From assembly GCA_964588325.1 (NCBI GenBank), contig CAZPOR010000004.1, forward strand, positions 197,174 through 261,173: a stretch of 64,000 nt of DNA, read 5' to 3'. Below, one piece after another: positions 16,601 to 24,118 of the stretch; the first letter of the stretch is position 1; every line of letters starts with the position of its first letter. The translations under genes and the position numbers were made by a program. The stretch is from Thiovibrio sp964588325 (GTDB lineage: Bacteria > Desulfobacterota > Desulfobulbia > Desulfobulbales > Desulfurivibrionaceae). The notes under the pieces were generated by a model. The model searched no databases, was not told the origin of the DNA, and saw nothing but the letters and a program-made list of their open reading frames with translations.

Positions 16601-17254
16601 ACCTACAGCTTCGACCGGGGTACCAATCCCGATGGCCCTTACGATGACTTTAAACTCAAAGTCACAATCACTGACGCCGATGGCGCACAAATCACCAAAC
16701 TGAACGGCGCCACCATCACCGGAGCCAGCAGCGTTTCTTCCCCGGCCACCAAAATCCGCTATGGCCGGTTGCGTCTCCCCAATGCCTTCGGCCCGGAAAC
16801 CACGCCGCTCATCATGGCGCTCCGGGCCGAATATTACAACGGCACAGGATTCGTCACCAATACCCTTGACAACTGCACCAGCCTGCCGTTGACTACTAAT
16901 ATTTTCCTCAACAATCCAGCCACCGCAGGAGGAGCAGAAAAATCTGCTGCCACCATCTCCGGCTCCACCACAACCGCCACCCCCATGACCATTGATCACG
17001 GCACCACTTCCGTCAATCTAGCACCACTCTATCACACGCCTTTTGTAAGTGGCGATGCCGGTCTTTCGTTCACCTCCCCCGGCGCTGGCAATGTCGGCTA
17101 TGTGGATATTCGGGTCGATGTGTCTGCCTACCCCTGGCTGCAAATAGACTGGGACAACAACGGCAGCCTCGACGCCAACCTCAACGCCCGTGCCAACTTC
17201 GGCATCTACCGCGGCAACGACCGGATCATCAACTGGCGGGAGATCATTCGCTGA
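13625..17254 (+). CDS. mshQ: MshQ-like giant pilus-associated surface protein
   Basis: A 1209-aa secreted protein. A signal peptide (about residues 1-40; hydrophobic LALALLVLLSFW) is followed by Thr/Ser/Gly-rich beta modules. One at about 155-260 has the Ig-like SWTVTFSEAVTGVDAADFTL. A lectin/LamG-like module at about 270-525 contains DGMCVVLSDASVAP and EFDHFAY. The long C-terminal DUF6701 region ends in the MshQ hallmark GNVGYVDIRVDVSAYPWLQIDW...FGIYRGNDRIINWRE. Cysteines occur in pairs, suggesting disulfides. MshQ proteins are thought to sit at the tip of MSHA pili and contact surfaces; the exact ligand is unknown. It opens the pilus operon, 3 nt before the next gene. No ribosome binding site precedes its ATG. 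Confidence 0.85.
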   Translation: MNAPTGTISGPPPLRLANNPLALALLVLLSFWAFPETCRADRTINGAALNGAATVTVAPSATITAAVNVTTTGSGANARWRSTGWLISTASPGTVTCVDHANHDNAGTYSENFTITAPAAGGSYNAYFIAYNNDNCSSGASSIYSLANGVVVDAPPSVLSLNRDTPDPTYLASVSWTVTFSEAVTGVDAADFTLIQASGLSGAAITSVSGSGTTWTVTASTGSGSGTLGLNLVDNDSIKDVTNNPLGGIGTGNGNFTGQVYTVRLTCFADDFNRADGAPAGNWSVTNESGSFGNPRIVNQRLRLTDASNNASTMAALQQLFPAASNKIVVEFDHFAYNGSGADGMCVVLSDASVAPVPGAFGGSLGYAPKQASAGGDTTHPGFAGGWLGIAVDEYGNFSNPTEGRTGGPGFRPDSAAVRGSGSLYAGYPYLDGTASLAPGIDNAASATAAPGYRYRIIIDHLDSVHAYSSVERDTGAGYLPLVAPFDAKATPGQAAVPATWFLSFTSSTGGATNIHELDNLRVCSTQPQPLPTLDHVRILHDGQALTCAAENIELKACADATCSTLFLGPVTVNLTNISGATWSSDPITFSGGQTTVTLTKNTAGTVALGGIVTSPTATSTTAVCYNGATQNCSLTYTLSSACFDAVETGRSASTPIYTKLAGTAFSLDVLALAAGFTGPVSIALVDPTAPTGNCGDFNTGLTAEGAYSFTAGDNGRHTFNFTYPNAAKNVRVRIRNTSTNQSACSSDNFAIRPRQLTLSTTTPLNPASNTLKAGADFNLTAASGVPAGYTGIPTTDPTKIMDHNNAAIGTGTLTGSFAAATGVNSVGTFQYLDVGTITLNANAVLDATFTAVDQVTGLVGGIDHGTGGDCIANSASNTASVGFYGCNIGGTALGPLGRFYPDHYEVTANLTAACNGFTYMNQSALGVNLAIQAMASAGATPLSRFTSGYAFLRSFNVTGDNNGAAIDPLNNRLTPDLPAFQWTSGAYTGSGTYSFDRGTNPDGPYDDFKLKVTITDADGAQITKLNGATITGASSVSSPATKIRYGRLRLPNAFGPETTPLIMALRAEYYNGTGFVTNTLDNCTSLPLTTNIFLNNPATAGGAEKSAATISGSTTTATPMTIDHGTTSVNLAPLYHTPFVSGDAGLSFTSPGAGNVGYVDIRVDVSAYPWLQIDWDNNGSLDANLNARANFGIYRGNDRIINWREIIR

Positions 17255-17257
17255 ACC

Positions 17258-17791
17258 ATGCGCAGACACTCTTCCACATATCGCCCGAACCGGCAGCGCG
17301 GCTTCACCCTGATCGAACTGGTCATGATCATCGTCATCCTCGGCATTCTTTCCGCCGTGGCCTATGAACGCTGGCCCGTCGGCCTGGAAGAAGCGGCGGC
17401 GGCAAAAGAGTTCAAGCGGGCGGTGCGCTATGCCCAGCACAAGGCCATGACCAGAAAATATGACGACACATACACCGATAAACCTTGGGGAATAACTATT
17501 TCAGCGAACCGCTACACTATCCAGCGGCAGAACGGCAAGTGCCTCCCCCCTGATGAAAGCGAAATAAATAACTCCGACAAATGCGCGGAAGAACCATACC
17601 GCAACAGAACACTGAATGACAAGGCCAGCACCTCTTTCATTGGCCCCACTCCCTCGATCTGGTTCAATGGCCTAGGCGAGCCCATCGATACAGCGGGTAG
17701 CCCCCTTGCAACCGACACGACTTTCACCATCAAAGCCGATGGCAGCGGCACACCCGTCATTATCCATCCGCACACCGGATATGTGGAGTAG
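17258..17791 (+). CDS. mshC: MshC-like minor pilin
   Basis: A 177-aa type IV prepilin. The leader MRRHSSTYRPNRQRG is cut before FTLIELVMIIVILGILSAVAY, with the conserved Glu5 present. This gives a hydrophobic helix that anchors the protein in the inner membrane before assembly. The rest is GspH/MshC-sized with a short Cys pair (C-LPPDE...DKC) that may form a disulfide. It starts 3 nt after mshQ and ends 1 nt before the next pilin gene. It probably primes or caps the pilus with the other minor pilins. The exact minor-pilin name is inferred from order. Confidence 0.72.
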   Translation: MRRHSSTYRPNRQRGFTLIELVMIIVILGILSAVAYERWPVGLEEAAAAKEFKRAVRYAQHKAMTRKYDDTYTDKPWGITISANRYTIQRQNGKCLPPDESEINNSDKCAEEPYRNRTLNDKASTSFIGPTPSIWFNGLGEPIDTAGSPLATDTTFTIKADGSGTPVIIHPHTGYVE

Positions 17792-17792
17792 C

Positions 17793-18443
17793 ATGGAACA
17801 CGGCGCAAACACATCTGCCGCGAACCGCGGCTTCACCCTGATCGAGATCGTCCTCACCATCGTCATCCTCGGCGCGGTGACTGGAATCCTTGTGCCGTTC
17901 TTCAACGCCATCGTCCACAGCCCCGACCCGGCAATCCGGGAACGAGCCATCTCCCTAGGCCAGGCCATGATGGACGAAATCATGGCCAAAAGATGGGATG
18001 AGAATACCCCCATGGGCGGGGGGCCAGTGATTACCAGTGAAACTCTGGCCGACGATGGCTCCGCATGCACGACCCCACCCACCCCTTGCACCGGAAATCG
18101 CCTCAACTGTTTTGTCTGCCGGAATCCAGGCTACATACCTGGAACGGCAAGCACCGGATTCAACGATGGCGAAACGCGGATCGACTACGATGACATTGAC
18201 GATTACAACGGCTACAAGGAAGAAAAAGATGCCCTGAAATATGACCAAAACGGCAATTCTTTTCCTTTGCCTGGTTATTCGCGCGAGGTAACGGTTCGAT
18301 ATATCTTGAGTGGCAGTGCCTCAATTACTGCGGAGACAGACAATGCTGGGGGACTCACCACCGACACCAAGCTGGTGGTAGTAAAAATCATCTCACCCAT
18401 GAATGAAACCTTCTATTTTGTGGCCGTGGCCTGCAACATATGA
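17793..18443 (+). CDS. mshD: MshD-like minor pilin
   Basis: A 216-aa prepilin. After the leader MEHGANTSAANRG comes FTLIEIVLTIVILGAVTGI (Glu5 present). The globular part has four clustered cysteines (CTTPPTPC, CFVC) and a strongly acidic stretch (RIDYDDIDDYNGY). The end TKLVVVKIISPMNETFYFVAVACNI is the strand pattern of MshD/PilV-type pilins. The ATG at 17793 starts 1 nt after the mshC stop. A longer in-frame reading exists but overlaps mshC and breaks the normal leader length. It overlaps the next gene by ATGA, a sign of translational coupling. Confidence 0.7.
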   Translation: MEHGANTSAANRGFTLIEIVLTIVILGAVTGILVPFFNAIVHSPDPAIRERAISLGQAMMDEIMAKRWDENTPMGGGPVITSETLADDGSACTTPPTPCTGNRLNCFVCRNPGYIPGTASTGFNDGETRIDYDDIDDYNGYKEEKDALKYDQNGNSFPLPGYSREVTVRYILSGSASITAETDNAGGLTTDTKLVVVKIISPMNETFYFVAVACNI

Positions 18444-19297
18444 AAAAAACGATCATGGCCCCTTGCGGGAAAAGGCAAAACGGCTTCACCCTGATGGAAC
18501 TGATCATCGTCATCGTACTGCTCGGCATCGTTGGCGCCATGGGAGCCGGTTTCATCAGCCAGGCGTTCAAAGGATTCTTTGACACCGATATCCGCATGGA
18601 GATGTACGAGGAAGGCAAATCCGCTCTGGTACGGATGGAGCGAGAGATACATATTGCTGTGCCAAATGCTGTACAAGTTTTCGATAATAATGTCAAAGCA
18701 GACAGCGGCAACGAAATTCAGTTTGGGATAATCGATGAAAAGGCCATGGCCGGAGTCTTTGGCCAGTACTCGGAAGCACACCCAACCGACACCAGCACCA
18801 TCACCGACATAAAAACTACCCAGCTACTACAGGGCACCCCCCTGATTTCCATCTACAATACAACCTGGGATGACTTTGCTGCCGCTGTAAACAGGATATA
18901 CCGCGTATCCGGCGTTGCTTTTGTAAACGTAGACCAAATGACCGTTAACTTGCAACCGCCCCCGGCCAAAAGAATAGGCCCGGCCTCGCCGTATGGCCGC
19001 TACTATGTCGTCCGTCCCGAAGCCGTGCGTTTTCGTGTCCTTCCTGATCCAACAGACTTTACCAAAAACATTCTCTACAGAGGTACCGCCCAGGTCAATA
19101 CCGACACTGCCTTGGGAGAGTTTGGTAACGATCAAATTCTTGCCCGCAATGTGATGAAAAATAATGATCGGGACTATTTTACTTACGAACCCGGCACCTC
19201 CACCCGGAACAGCGTGGTGAGCATCCATTTTGCCATCCAGCGCAACAACGAAATCGTCAATTTCCACAAGGAGGTCCAGGTCCGCAATGTGCCCTGA
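18440..19297 (+). CDS. mshO: MshO-like minor pilin
   Basis: A 285-aa prepilin with the leader MKKTIMAPCGKRQNG and FTLMELIIVIVLLGIVGAMGAGFISQ (Glu5 present). The long globular domain with EMYEEGKSALVRMEREIHIAVPNAVQ is the PilW/GspJ/MshO pattern. It overlaps mshD by ATGA and mshP by 11 bp. In MSHA systems MshO is a large minor pilin of the tip complex; the role here is inferred. Confidence 0.74.
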   Translation: MKKTIMAPCGKRQNGFTLMELIIVIVLLGIVGAMGAGFISQAFKGFFDTDIRMEMYEEGKSALVRMEREIHIAVPNAVQVFDNNVKADSGNEIQFGIIDEKAMAGVFGQYSEAHPTDTSTITDIKTTQLLQGTPLISIYNTTWDDFAAAVNRIYRVSGVAFVNVDQMTVNLQPPPAKRIGPASPYGRYYVVRPEAVRFRVLPDPTDFTKNILYRGTAQVNTDTALGEFGNDQILARNVMKNNDRDYFTYEPGTSTRNSVVSIHFAIQRNNEIVNFHKEVQVRNVP

Positions 19298-19667
19298 ATA
19301 TCTTGCCCCCCTTGCCAACCGGCGCGGCTTCGCCCTGATCACCGCAGTGTTCGCCATTGTCATCCTCGCCCTGTTCGGGCTGTTGATCGCCCGGTACACC
19401 GTGACCACCCAAACCTCCTCGGCCGAGGACTATCTCTGGGCCCAGGCCCTGTACAGCGCCGAGTCCACCATGCGGCTGAATATCCTCAGAAACGATGGGG
19501 GAGGTAATTTTGCAGGTGTGCCAACCCCAGTGATAGGCCAGATTCCCACCCAGATCATCACCCCTCCCACCGTCTTCAATGGCGTTGGCAATCCTTCAAT
19601 AATTCGGGTCCGCGCCACCCACGGAACCGGGGTCAGTCGGGAAGTGGAGGCGAAGTACATCCTGTAA
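19287..19667 (+). CDS. mshP: MshP-like pilus biogenesis protein
   Basis: A 126-aa protein with an N-terminal hydrophobic helix, RRGFALITAVFAIVILALFGLLIA, preceded by a short basic leader. It is the PilX/GspK/MshP type, where Glu5 of the pilin motif is missing (Thr or Ala instead). The following ARYTVTTQTSSAEDYLWAQALYSAESTMRLNIL resembles the PilX core. The start at 19287 overlaps the mshO 3' end; AGGAGG lies 13 nt upstream. A pilin without Glu5 usually acts at the tip or in initiation, as in GspK. Confidence 0.7.
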   Translation: MCPEYLAPLANRRGFALITAVFAIVILALFGLLIARYTVTTQTSSAEDYLWAQALYSAESTMRLNILRNDGGGNFAGVPTPVIGQIPTQIITPPTVFNGVGNPSIIRVRATHGTGVSREVEAKYIL

Positions 19668-19992
19668 TCCCAGACCTCTCCTCCGTCTTCAACTTTCCCC
19701 TTCCCGAAAAATACCGAGCCCTCTGTATTGCCAGCAGTTTTCTGCCGTGGCAATCACTCCCAAACCAGCCGTAACTACCCAAAAATATTGTTTTTTTGTT
19801 ATGTCACAATACACAGTTCCGCCCCATTCTCCTTGAAAAACAATGACTTTTTGTTATTTTTTCCTAATAAAACAATATGTTATTTCTTTGATGTCCGGGA
19901 AATATATGCTACAAGAAAATGATTTCTTTGTAAAAAGTCGACGGGAAGCGATGTTGCACCTGAACAGACACCATGGAACAGGAGGTTTTCCA
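19668..19992. other. AT-rich gap inside the pilus locus
   Basis: About 325 bp without a supported gene separate mshP from the next prepilin. The segment 19785-19950 is much more AT-rich than its neighbours and carries two copies of TTTTTGTTAT (about 19793 and 19850). It probably holds a promoter for the downstream genes, but I cannot fix a -35/-10 pair with confidence. In-frame ATGs at 19906 and 19951 precede the pilin but have weaker ribosome binding sites than TTG 19993. Confidence 0.4.
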
Positions 19993-20589
19993 TTGCTTAG
20001 GCTTAACGACAAAGGCTTTACTCTCATCGAACTCATCATCGTCATCATCCTCCTCGGCCTCATTTCCGCCACGGCAATCCCCTACTATCTCAACATCCAA
20101 AAAGAGGCGAAGATCGCCGTGGTCAAGGGCAAGCTCGCCGCCATCCGGGGCGGCATCGAACTGGCCCATGCCAAGATCCTGGCCTCCGGGGTCAACACCG
20201 GTCCGGACGGCGACAATCCCGACTGGCCCACCCTGGAAGAGCTGCAATTCAACGAACTGCGCCTCAACACCCGCCCTGCTGCCTTGATAGGGCTCCGTCT
20301 TGTCCGCAGCGATTTTTACTCCACCGAACAGAACCTGGCCTTGCCGCTCTGCAACCTGCCGGACCAGCCGCCAGGCATGTATGCCAATCCTTCCGGGGTT
20401 TCAGGAAAAAGCATGACCGATGCCCTGGCAAACCCCAGGCTGGCGGATGAATCCACGGGATGGGCCTATTATCCGGGCAATGAGCGCGATGCCAATGGCC
20501 GAGGGGTGGACGCCATCTTCTATGTGAACGACGACCGGCCGCTCACCGACAATGTGGATTCCGCCGACAAACGACCTTCCGAGTGGTAA
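19993..20589 (+). CDS. Type IV prepilin-like (GspG/MshB-type) protein
   Basis: A 198-aa prepilin. I chose the TTG at 19993 because AGGAGG (19980-19985) lies 7 nt upstream and gives a typical 8-residue leader ending in DKG before FTLIELIIVIILLGLISATAIPYY. The region after the helix, KEAKIAVVKGKLAAIRGGIELAHAKI, is the GspG/MshA-type helix. The C-terminal half is rich in Pro, Asp and Asn. It could be an MshB-like minor pilin or a second structural subunit. The gene at 29824-30372 looks more like the major pilin. The stop overlaps an in-frame GTG of the next gene. Confidence 0.72.
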   Translation: MLRLNDKGFTLIELIIVIILLGLISATAIPYYLNIQKEAKIAVVKGKLAAIRGGIELAHAKILASGVNTGPDGDNPDWPTLEELQFNELRLNTRPAALIGLRLVRSDFYSTEQNLALPLCNLPDQPPGMYANPSGVSGKSMTDALANPRLADESTGWAYYPGNERDANGRGVDAIFYVNDDRPLTDNVDSADKRPSEW

Positions 20590-20597
20590 GCAGACGC

Positions 20598-21287
20598 GTG
20601 AGCAGACTTTACAATACCCTGGAAAAAATCCGCATCGGTGAGCAGGGCATTTTCCCTCCAAAAAAACCAGCTCCTGCGGCGGGAACCAGCCTCACCGCAA
20701 GCAAAAGCAGACGTCTGCGCCTTGTTCTCCTGGGCTTCTCCTGCATGCTCGCCCTTGCCTTGCTCCTGTTTTTTGCCGGACCAAAGCGCAAGGATGCCAA
20801 ACCGGACGCCAGCCTTAACGCTGCCGCCACTGACGCTGCTGCTCCGGCGCTGCCCCCCGGCCAGCCCGTTGAGCAAGCCCTCCCCCGGCCGGATGTCTCC
20901 GCCAGGATGCCCGCGGAGGTGCCGGTTTCGCCCGCGCCCTCGGCGACCTCCACCGGCAGCAGCCTCTACCGGCAACTCAACGACAAGGGGACCGCCCTTA
21001 TTCACGAAAATCAGCATTGGCACGGAATCTATTATTTCGAACAGGCGCGCAAACAGCAGCCGGAAAGGCCGGAAGCGCTGATCAACATGGCAGTGGCCCT
21101 GGCCGAGCTGGGGCTCCGCGCCCCGGCCAAAAGGCTTTTCACCGAAGCCCACGGACTGGCGCCAAACCATCCCCTGCTCCGTAAAAATCTCGATCTTCTC
21201 GGGCAGATGGATTTTTTTGACGACCAATGGGTGGCTTCCCTGTTCGCTGGAACAACCGAACCCCTGCCTGGACCGCAATCGCAATGA
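20598..21287 (+). CDS. Membrane-anchored TPR protein (MshN-like)
   Basis: A 229-aa bitopic protein. A cytoplasmic N-terminus (about residues 1-40, basic) is followed by a single transmembrane helix (LVLLGFSCMLALALLLFFAG, about 43-62). Next is a Pro/Ala-rich linker, and then a TPR-like helical region from about residue 125 with YYFEQARKQQPERPEALINMAVALAELG. MSHA loci encode MshN, a similar one-helix TPR protein. That and the position suggest a scaffolding role in the pilus machine. The start is uncertain between GTG 20583 and GTG 20598; neither has a strong ribosome binding site. Confidence 0.6.
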   Translation: MSRLYNTLEKIRIGEQGIFPPKKPAPAAGTSLTASKSRRLRLVLLGFSCMLALALLLFFAGPKRKDAKPDASLNAAATDAAAPALPPGQPVEQALPRPDVSARMPAEVPVSPAPSATSTGSSLYRQLNDKGTALIHENQHWHGIYYFEQARKQQPERPEALINMAVALAELGLRAPAKRLFTEAHGLAPNHPLLRKNLDLLGQMDFFDDQWVASLFAGTTEPLPGPQSQ

Positions 21288-21312
21288 CAACGAAGATGGG
21301 ACCATCTTTTTT

Positions 21313-22443
21313 ATGAAGCTGCCCTTCAGCGCCAAAAGATATCTCGCCCTGACCGGCGACAGCCAGAGCACCATGCTGGCGGAGGTGTCAAAGGGACCGT
21401 CAGGCACGGCCCAGTTGCATATCCTTGCCAAAACCGACAGCGCCATTACCGCGGATGTCACCATTCCCCGTTTGCTCGCCGGAGTTGGCAATCTCCATGG
21501 CGTGGTCTCCCTGTCCCTGCCGCTCGCCTTTTTCGAGGTGATCACCGCCAGCATCCCCGCCATGCCCGACGGCGCCGTGGGCAAGGCCTTGCCCTACCAT
21601 CTTGCCAAGGCCCTGCACAAGCCGCTCAATGAGTTTATTTACGACTGGCAGATCACCGGCCGGTTCAAGGACCGGCTCCAGGTGACGGTCTACCTTTTCC
21701 CTGCCGGGGTGTTCCACAAGATTCGCCGGGAATTCACCAGAAAACAGATCAAATTTTCTTTTTTTGAACCGGATGTCTTCGCGGCCTTCACCTTTCTTTT
21801 CCAGGAAAAAATGCTGCCGCCAAATGAGGCCGCCCTCTGCGTCTTGCTCTGGCAAGACAGCCTTTCCCTTGCGGTCTACGAAAAGGGCAAACTCCCCCTC
21901 ATCCGCACGGTAAAAGCGCCGCAGCCCCAAGGGGAAGTAACCCTTCGCCCGGCGATGGACATCGCGCTTCCTGCTGCAACAGCGTTGCCGGAGCTTGCCG
22001 ACGATTTGCTCATTCTCGACGAAGACCACCCGCATTTTGATGAACAGGTAGACACCGCCTCCATTCTTGCCGACTTCTCCATTCTCGCGTCCAAGGAAGG
22101 TTCCGGGTCCGGCAACGAACCGGAACCGGCGGACGGCGCCGGGTTGGCCGCCTCGCCCGAAGAAGGGTTGTCCGAAGCGACGGACAGCGCCTCCTGGCCG
22201 GATTACCTGCATAGAATTCCCCTGGAAATTTTACGCACCCGTGATTATTACGCCTCGATTCAAAAAGGCGCCGCCGTCAGAAACATATTTATCGGTGGAG
22301 CCGACTCCTTCTGGCTGGAGCTGCTGGAAAGCAGCAATAACCTTCTCGGCGCCCAGTGCAAATCATTGACCGCCACCACCGGAGGCCCGGACTGCTCTCC
22401 CCTGCTGCATGTCCTTGCCCTCGGCACCGGAGCGAGGTGGTGA
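21313..22443 (+). CDS. mshI: MshI/PilM-like pilus assembly protein
   Basis: A 376-aa cytoplasmic protein in the PilM/MshI position, directly before PilN-, PilO- and PilP-like genes. It begins KLPFSAKRYLALTGD and shows the alternating strand/helix pattern of the actin-like PilM fold, but the ATP-binding motifs are weak, as in MshI proteins. A low-complexity acidic insert (about residues 255-300, rich in E, P, G and A) interrupts the C-terminal half. ATG 21313 is chosen because the upstream extension overlaps the previous gene; GGGA lies about 14 nt upstream. PilM proteins recruit PilN to the membrane. Confidence 0.68.
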   Translation: MKLPFSAKRYLALTGDSQSTMLAEVSKGPSGTAQLHILAKTDSAITADVTIPRLLAGVGNLHGVVSLSLPLAFFEVITASIPAMPDGAVGKALPYHLAKALHKPLNEFIYDWQITGRFKDRLQVTVYLFPAGVFHKIRREFTRKQIKFSFFEPDVFAAFTFLFQEKMLPPNEAALCVLLWQDSLSLAVYEKGKLPLIRTVKAPQPQGEVTLRPAMDIALPAATALPELADDLLILDEDHPHFDEQVDTASILADFSILASKEGSGSGNEPEPADGAGLAASPEEGLSEATDSASWPDYLHRIPLEILRTRDYYASIQKGAAVRNIFIGGADSFWLELLESSNNLLGAQCKSLTATTGGPDCSPLLHVLALGTGARW

Positions 22444-22446
22444 GCC

Positions 22447-23022
22447 ATGCTTGAACGGATCAACCTGGTTCCTCAACTGCCCCTTGACGAAAGGATCCGG
22501 AAAATAACCCTGCCCGTGGTCGGGGTTCTTCTCGCCCTGGTTATCCTCTTTCTTGCCGCCAGCGAGCGGATCCTCAAAACCCAGATCCGCTCGCTGGACC
22601 GCGACATTGCCGCAGCCCAGCAACGGGCCGGGGAAATAACCGCGACCCAGGCGAGGATTGCGCAACTGACCAGCAGCATCACGCAGCAAAAAGAGGAAAA
22701 GGAACAATTGGGCGTTCAGGCAACAAAACTCACCAGCATCCAGGAACGGAAAAAATATTTTTCCAAAATGCTTGCAGCCATTGCCTTGACCATGCCCTCG
22801 TCGGTTCGTTGCGAAAAAATCATCTTCCAGAAGGATGGCGGCCAGATCATCGGCACCGCTGTCCAGTATCGGGAGCTGCCCGCCTTTGTTAAAACGCTGG
22901 GCAACACCCCCCCCTTTGCCAATGTCATGCTCCGCGATCTTGACCGAAGCCCGGACGCAAAAAAAACGGACTTCACCTTTACCATCGCCTTTCAACTGAA
23001 ACGGGAAGCCGACCCATCGTGA
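22447..23022 (+). CDS. PilN-like inner-membrane assembly protein
   Basis: A 191-aa bitopic protein. The cytoplasmic start MLERINLVPQLPLDER contains the PilN-type INL-x-P motif that docks into PilM. One transmembrane helix follows (ITLPVVGVLLALVILFLA, about 20-38). A long coiled coil rich in Q, A and I (about 45-100) and a small ferredoxin-like domain complete it. It starts 3 nt after the PilM-like gene and overlaps the next by GTGA. MSHA loci often lack a clear PilN name, so I leave the symbol blank. Confidence 0.78.
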   Translation: MLERINLVPQLPLDERIRKITLPVVGVLLALVILFLAASERILKTQIRSLDRDIAAAQQRAGEITATQARIAQLTSSITQQKEEKEQLGVQATKLTSIQERKKYFSKMLAAIALTMPSSVRCEKIIFQKDGGQIIGTAVQYRELPAFVKTLGNTPPFANVMLRDLDRSPDAKKTDFTFTIAFQLKREADPS

Positions 23023-23681
23023 ACAACCAGCAACTCATCATTCTCGGGAACAAACTGAAGGAATGGTTTTTCCTGTTAAAAAGCGATCCAGAGGCCTTTG
23101 CCGAACTGAGAAAGCTCTGCCTTGGAATTCTGGTCTGCGCCGCGATTCTCTACGGCGGGTCAACCCTGCTCCTGGCCCCGCAACAAAAAGAACTGCGCCG
23201 GAAGCGTGTCCAGAAAAACGAAATCGAGAATACCGCGCCTGCCCAGTTGGGCAGTGCCCTGGCCATGCAGGTTTCCCAGTTGGAAACGGAACAAAAAGAT
23301 CTGCGGGAACAGACAGAGACCCTGGCCCTGCAGATTCGCCTTATCGAGGAGCAGTGGCAGTCGCTGACCGATCGTGAGCAGTTTTCCAAGACCCTGTTCG
23401 CTCTGCATGCCAACGCGCCCATCACCATGGAAAATCATTTGCGTCAGATGAGTCAACTGGAAGACCGTTCGCAGAACGGATTTACTCTGAACACCGTCAA
23501 TTTGGCCGGAGAGGTTCCTTTCCCGTTACTCTACAAGTACCTGCAATACATTGAAGACCGCCCAGAAATAGGCATCATCGAGGATCTTGCCGTGACGCGT
23601 CTTGCCAACGCAGGCTATGATCAGCAGGCCAAGGTTGCCTTCAGCATGGTTGTCGGCAGAACAACCCTGGACAAGCCATGA
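23019..23681 (+). CDS. mshJ: PilO-like (MshJ-type) inner-membrane assembly protein
   Basis: A 220-aa bitopic protein. It has a cytoplasmic N-terminus, a transmembrane helix (LGILVCAAILYGGSTLLL, about 34-51), a coiled coil (about 55-110) and a C-terminal alpha/beta domain. This is the PilO/GspM architecture and pairs with the preceding PilN-like protein. GTG at 23019 overlaps the previous stop as GTGA, and its own stop overlaps the next start as ATGA. Such tight overlaps imply coupled, stoichiometric translation of the alignment subcomplex. Confidence 0.75.
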   Translation: MNNQQLIILGNKLKEWFFLLKSDPEAFAELRKLCLGILVCAAILYGGSTLLLAPQQKELRRKRVQKNEIENTAPAQLGSALAMQVSQLETEQKDLREQTETLALQIRLIEEQWQSLTDREQFSKTLFALHANAPITMENHLRQMSQLEDRSQNGFTLNTVNLAGEVPFPLLYKYLQYIEDRPEIGIIEDLAVTRLANAGYDQQAKVAFSMVVGRTTLDKP

Positions 23682-24118
23682 CAAACAACCGGCGCATCCT
23701 CTTTTTCACCGTTCTCCTCCTCGGACATGCGCTCCCGCTTCAGGCGGAAGGGCCGCACATCCTCACGGTGCGGCCTGAAAAAATCCTGCCCCATCAAGGG
23801 CAAACCGCAGCCAGACCTGCCCTGGAACGGGATCCCTTCAACTGGAATCGTGATCAGATCAACTTTTTTAAAAGCCAGGAACCCAGAGAAAAAAGCAATT
23901 CCATTGGCGGCTTGACCCTCTCTGGTATAATCTGGGACAAGACCAAGCCCCAAGCGGTTATCAATGACCATCTGGTCACCAAGGGGGAGAAGGTTAACGG
24001 CTCGGTTGTCCAACAAATACTCAAGGATCTTGTTGTTGTTGAACAAAACGGCGTCTCCCATGAACTGTGGCTGGAGTCCTCTCCGAGGCCCCTGCCCATG
24101 AAGGATAAAAAACCCTGA
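23678..24118 (+). CDS. mshK: PilP/MshK-like periplasmic protein
   Basis: A 146-aa exported protein with a signal peptide (ILFFTVLLLGHALPLQA, cut near residue 23). A proline-rich segment carrying RDPFNW is followed by a beta domain: GGLTLSGIIWDKTKPQAVINDHLVTKGEKVNGSVVQQI. That sequence is the homology region of GspC/PilP proteins, which links the inner-membrane PilN/PilO complex to the secretin. There is no lipobox, unlike classical PilP. The gene overlaps its neighbours on both sides (ATGA before, TGATG after). Confidence 0.72.
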   Translation: MTNNRRILFFTVLLLGHALPLQAEGPHILTVRPEKILPHQGQTAARPALERDPFNWNRDQINFFKSQEPREKSNSIGGLTLSGIIWDKTKPQAVINDHLVTKGEKVNGSVVQQILKDLVVVEQNGVSHELWLESSPRPLPMKDKKP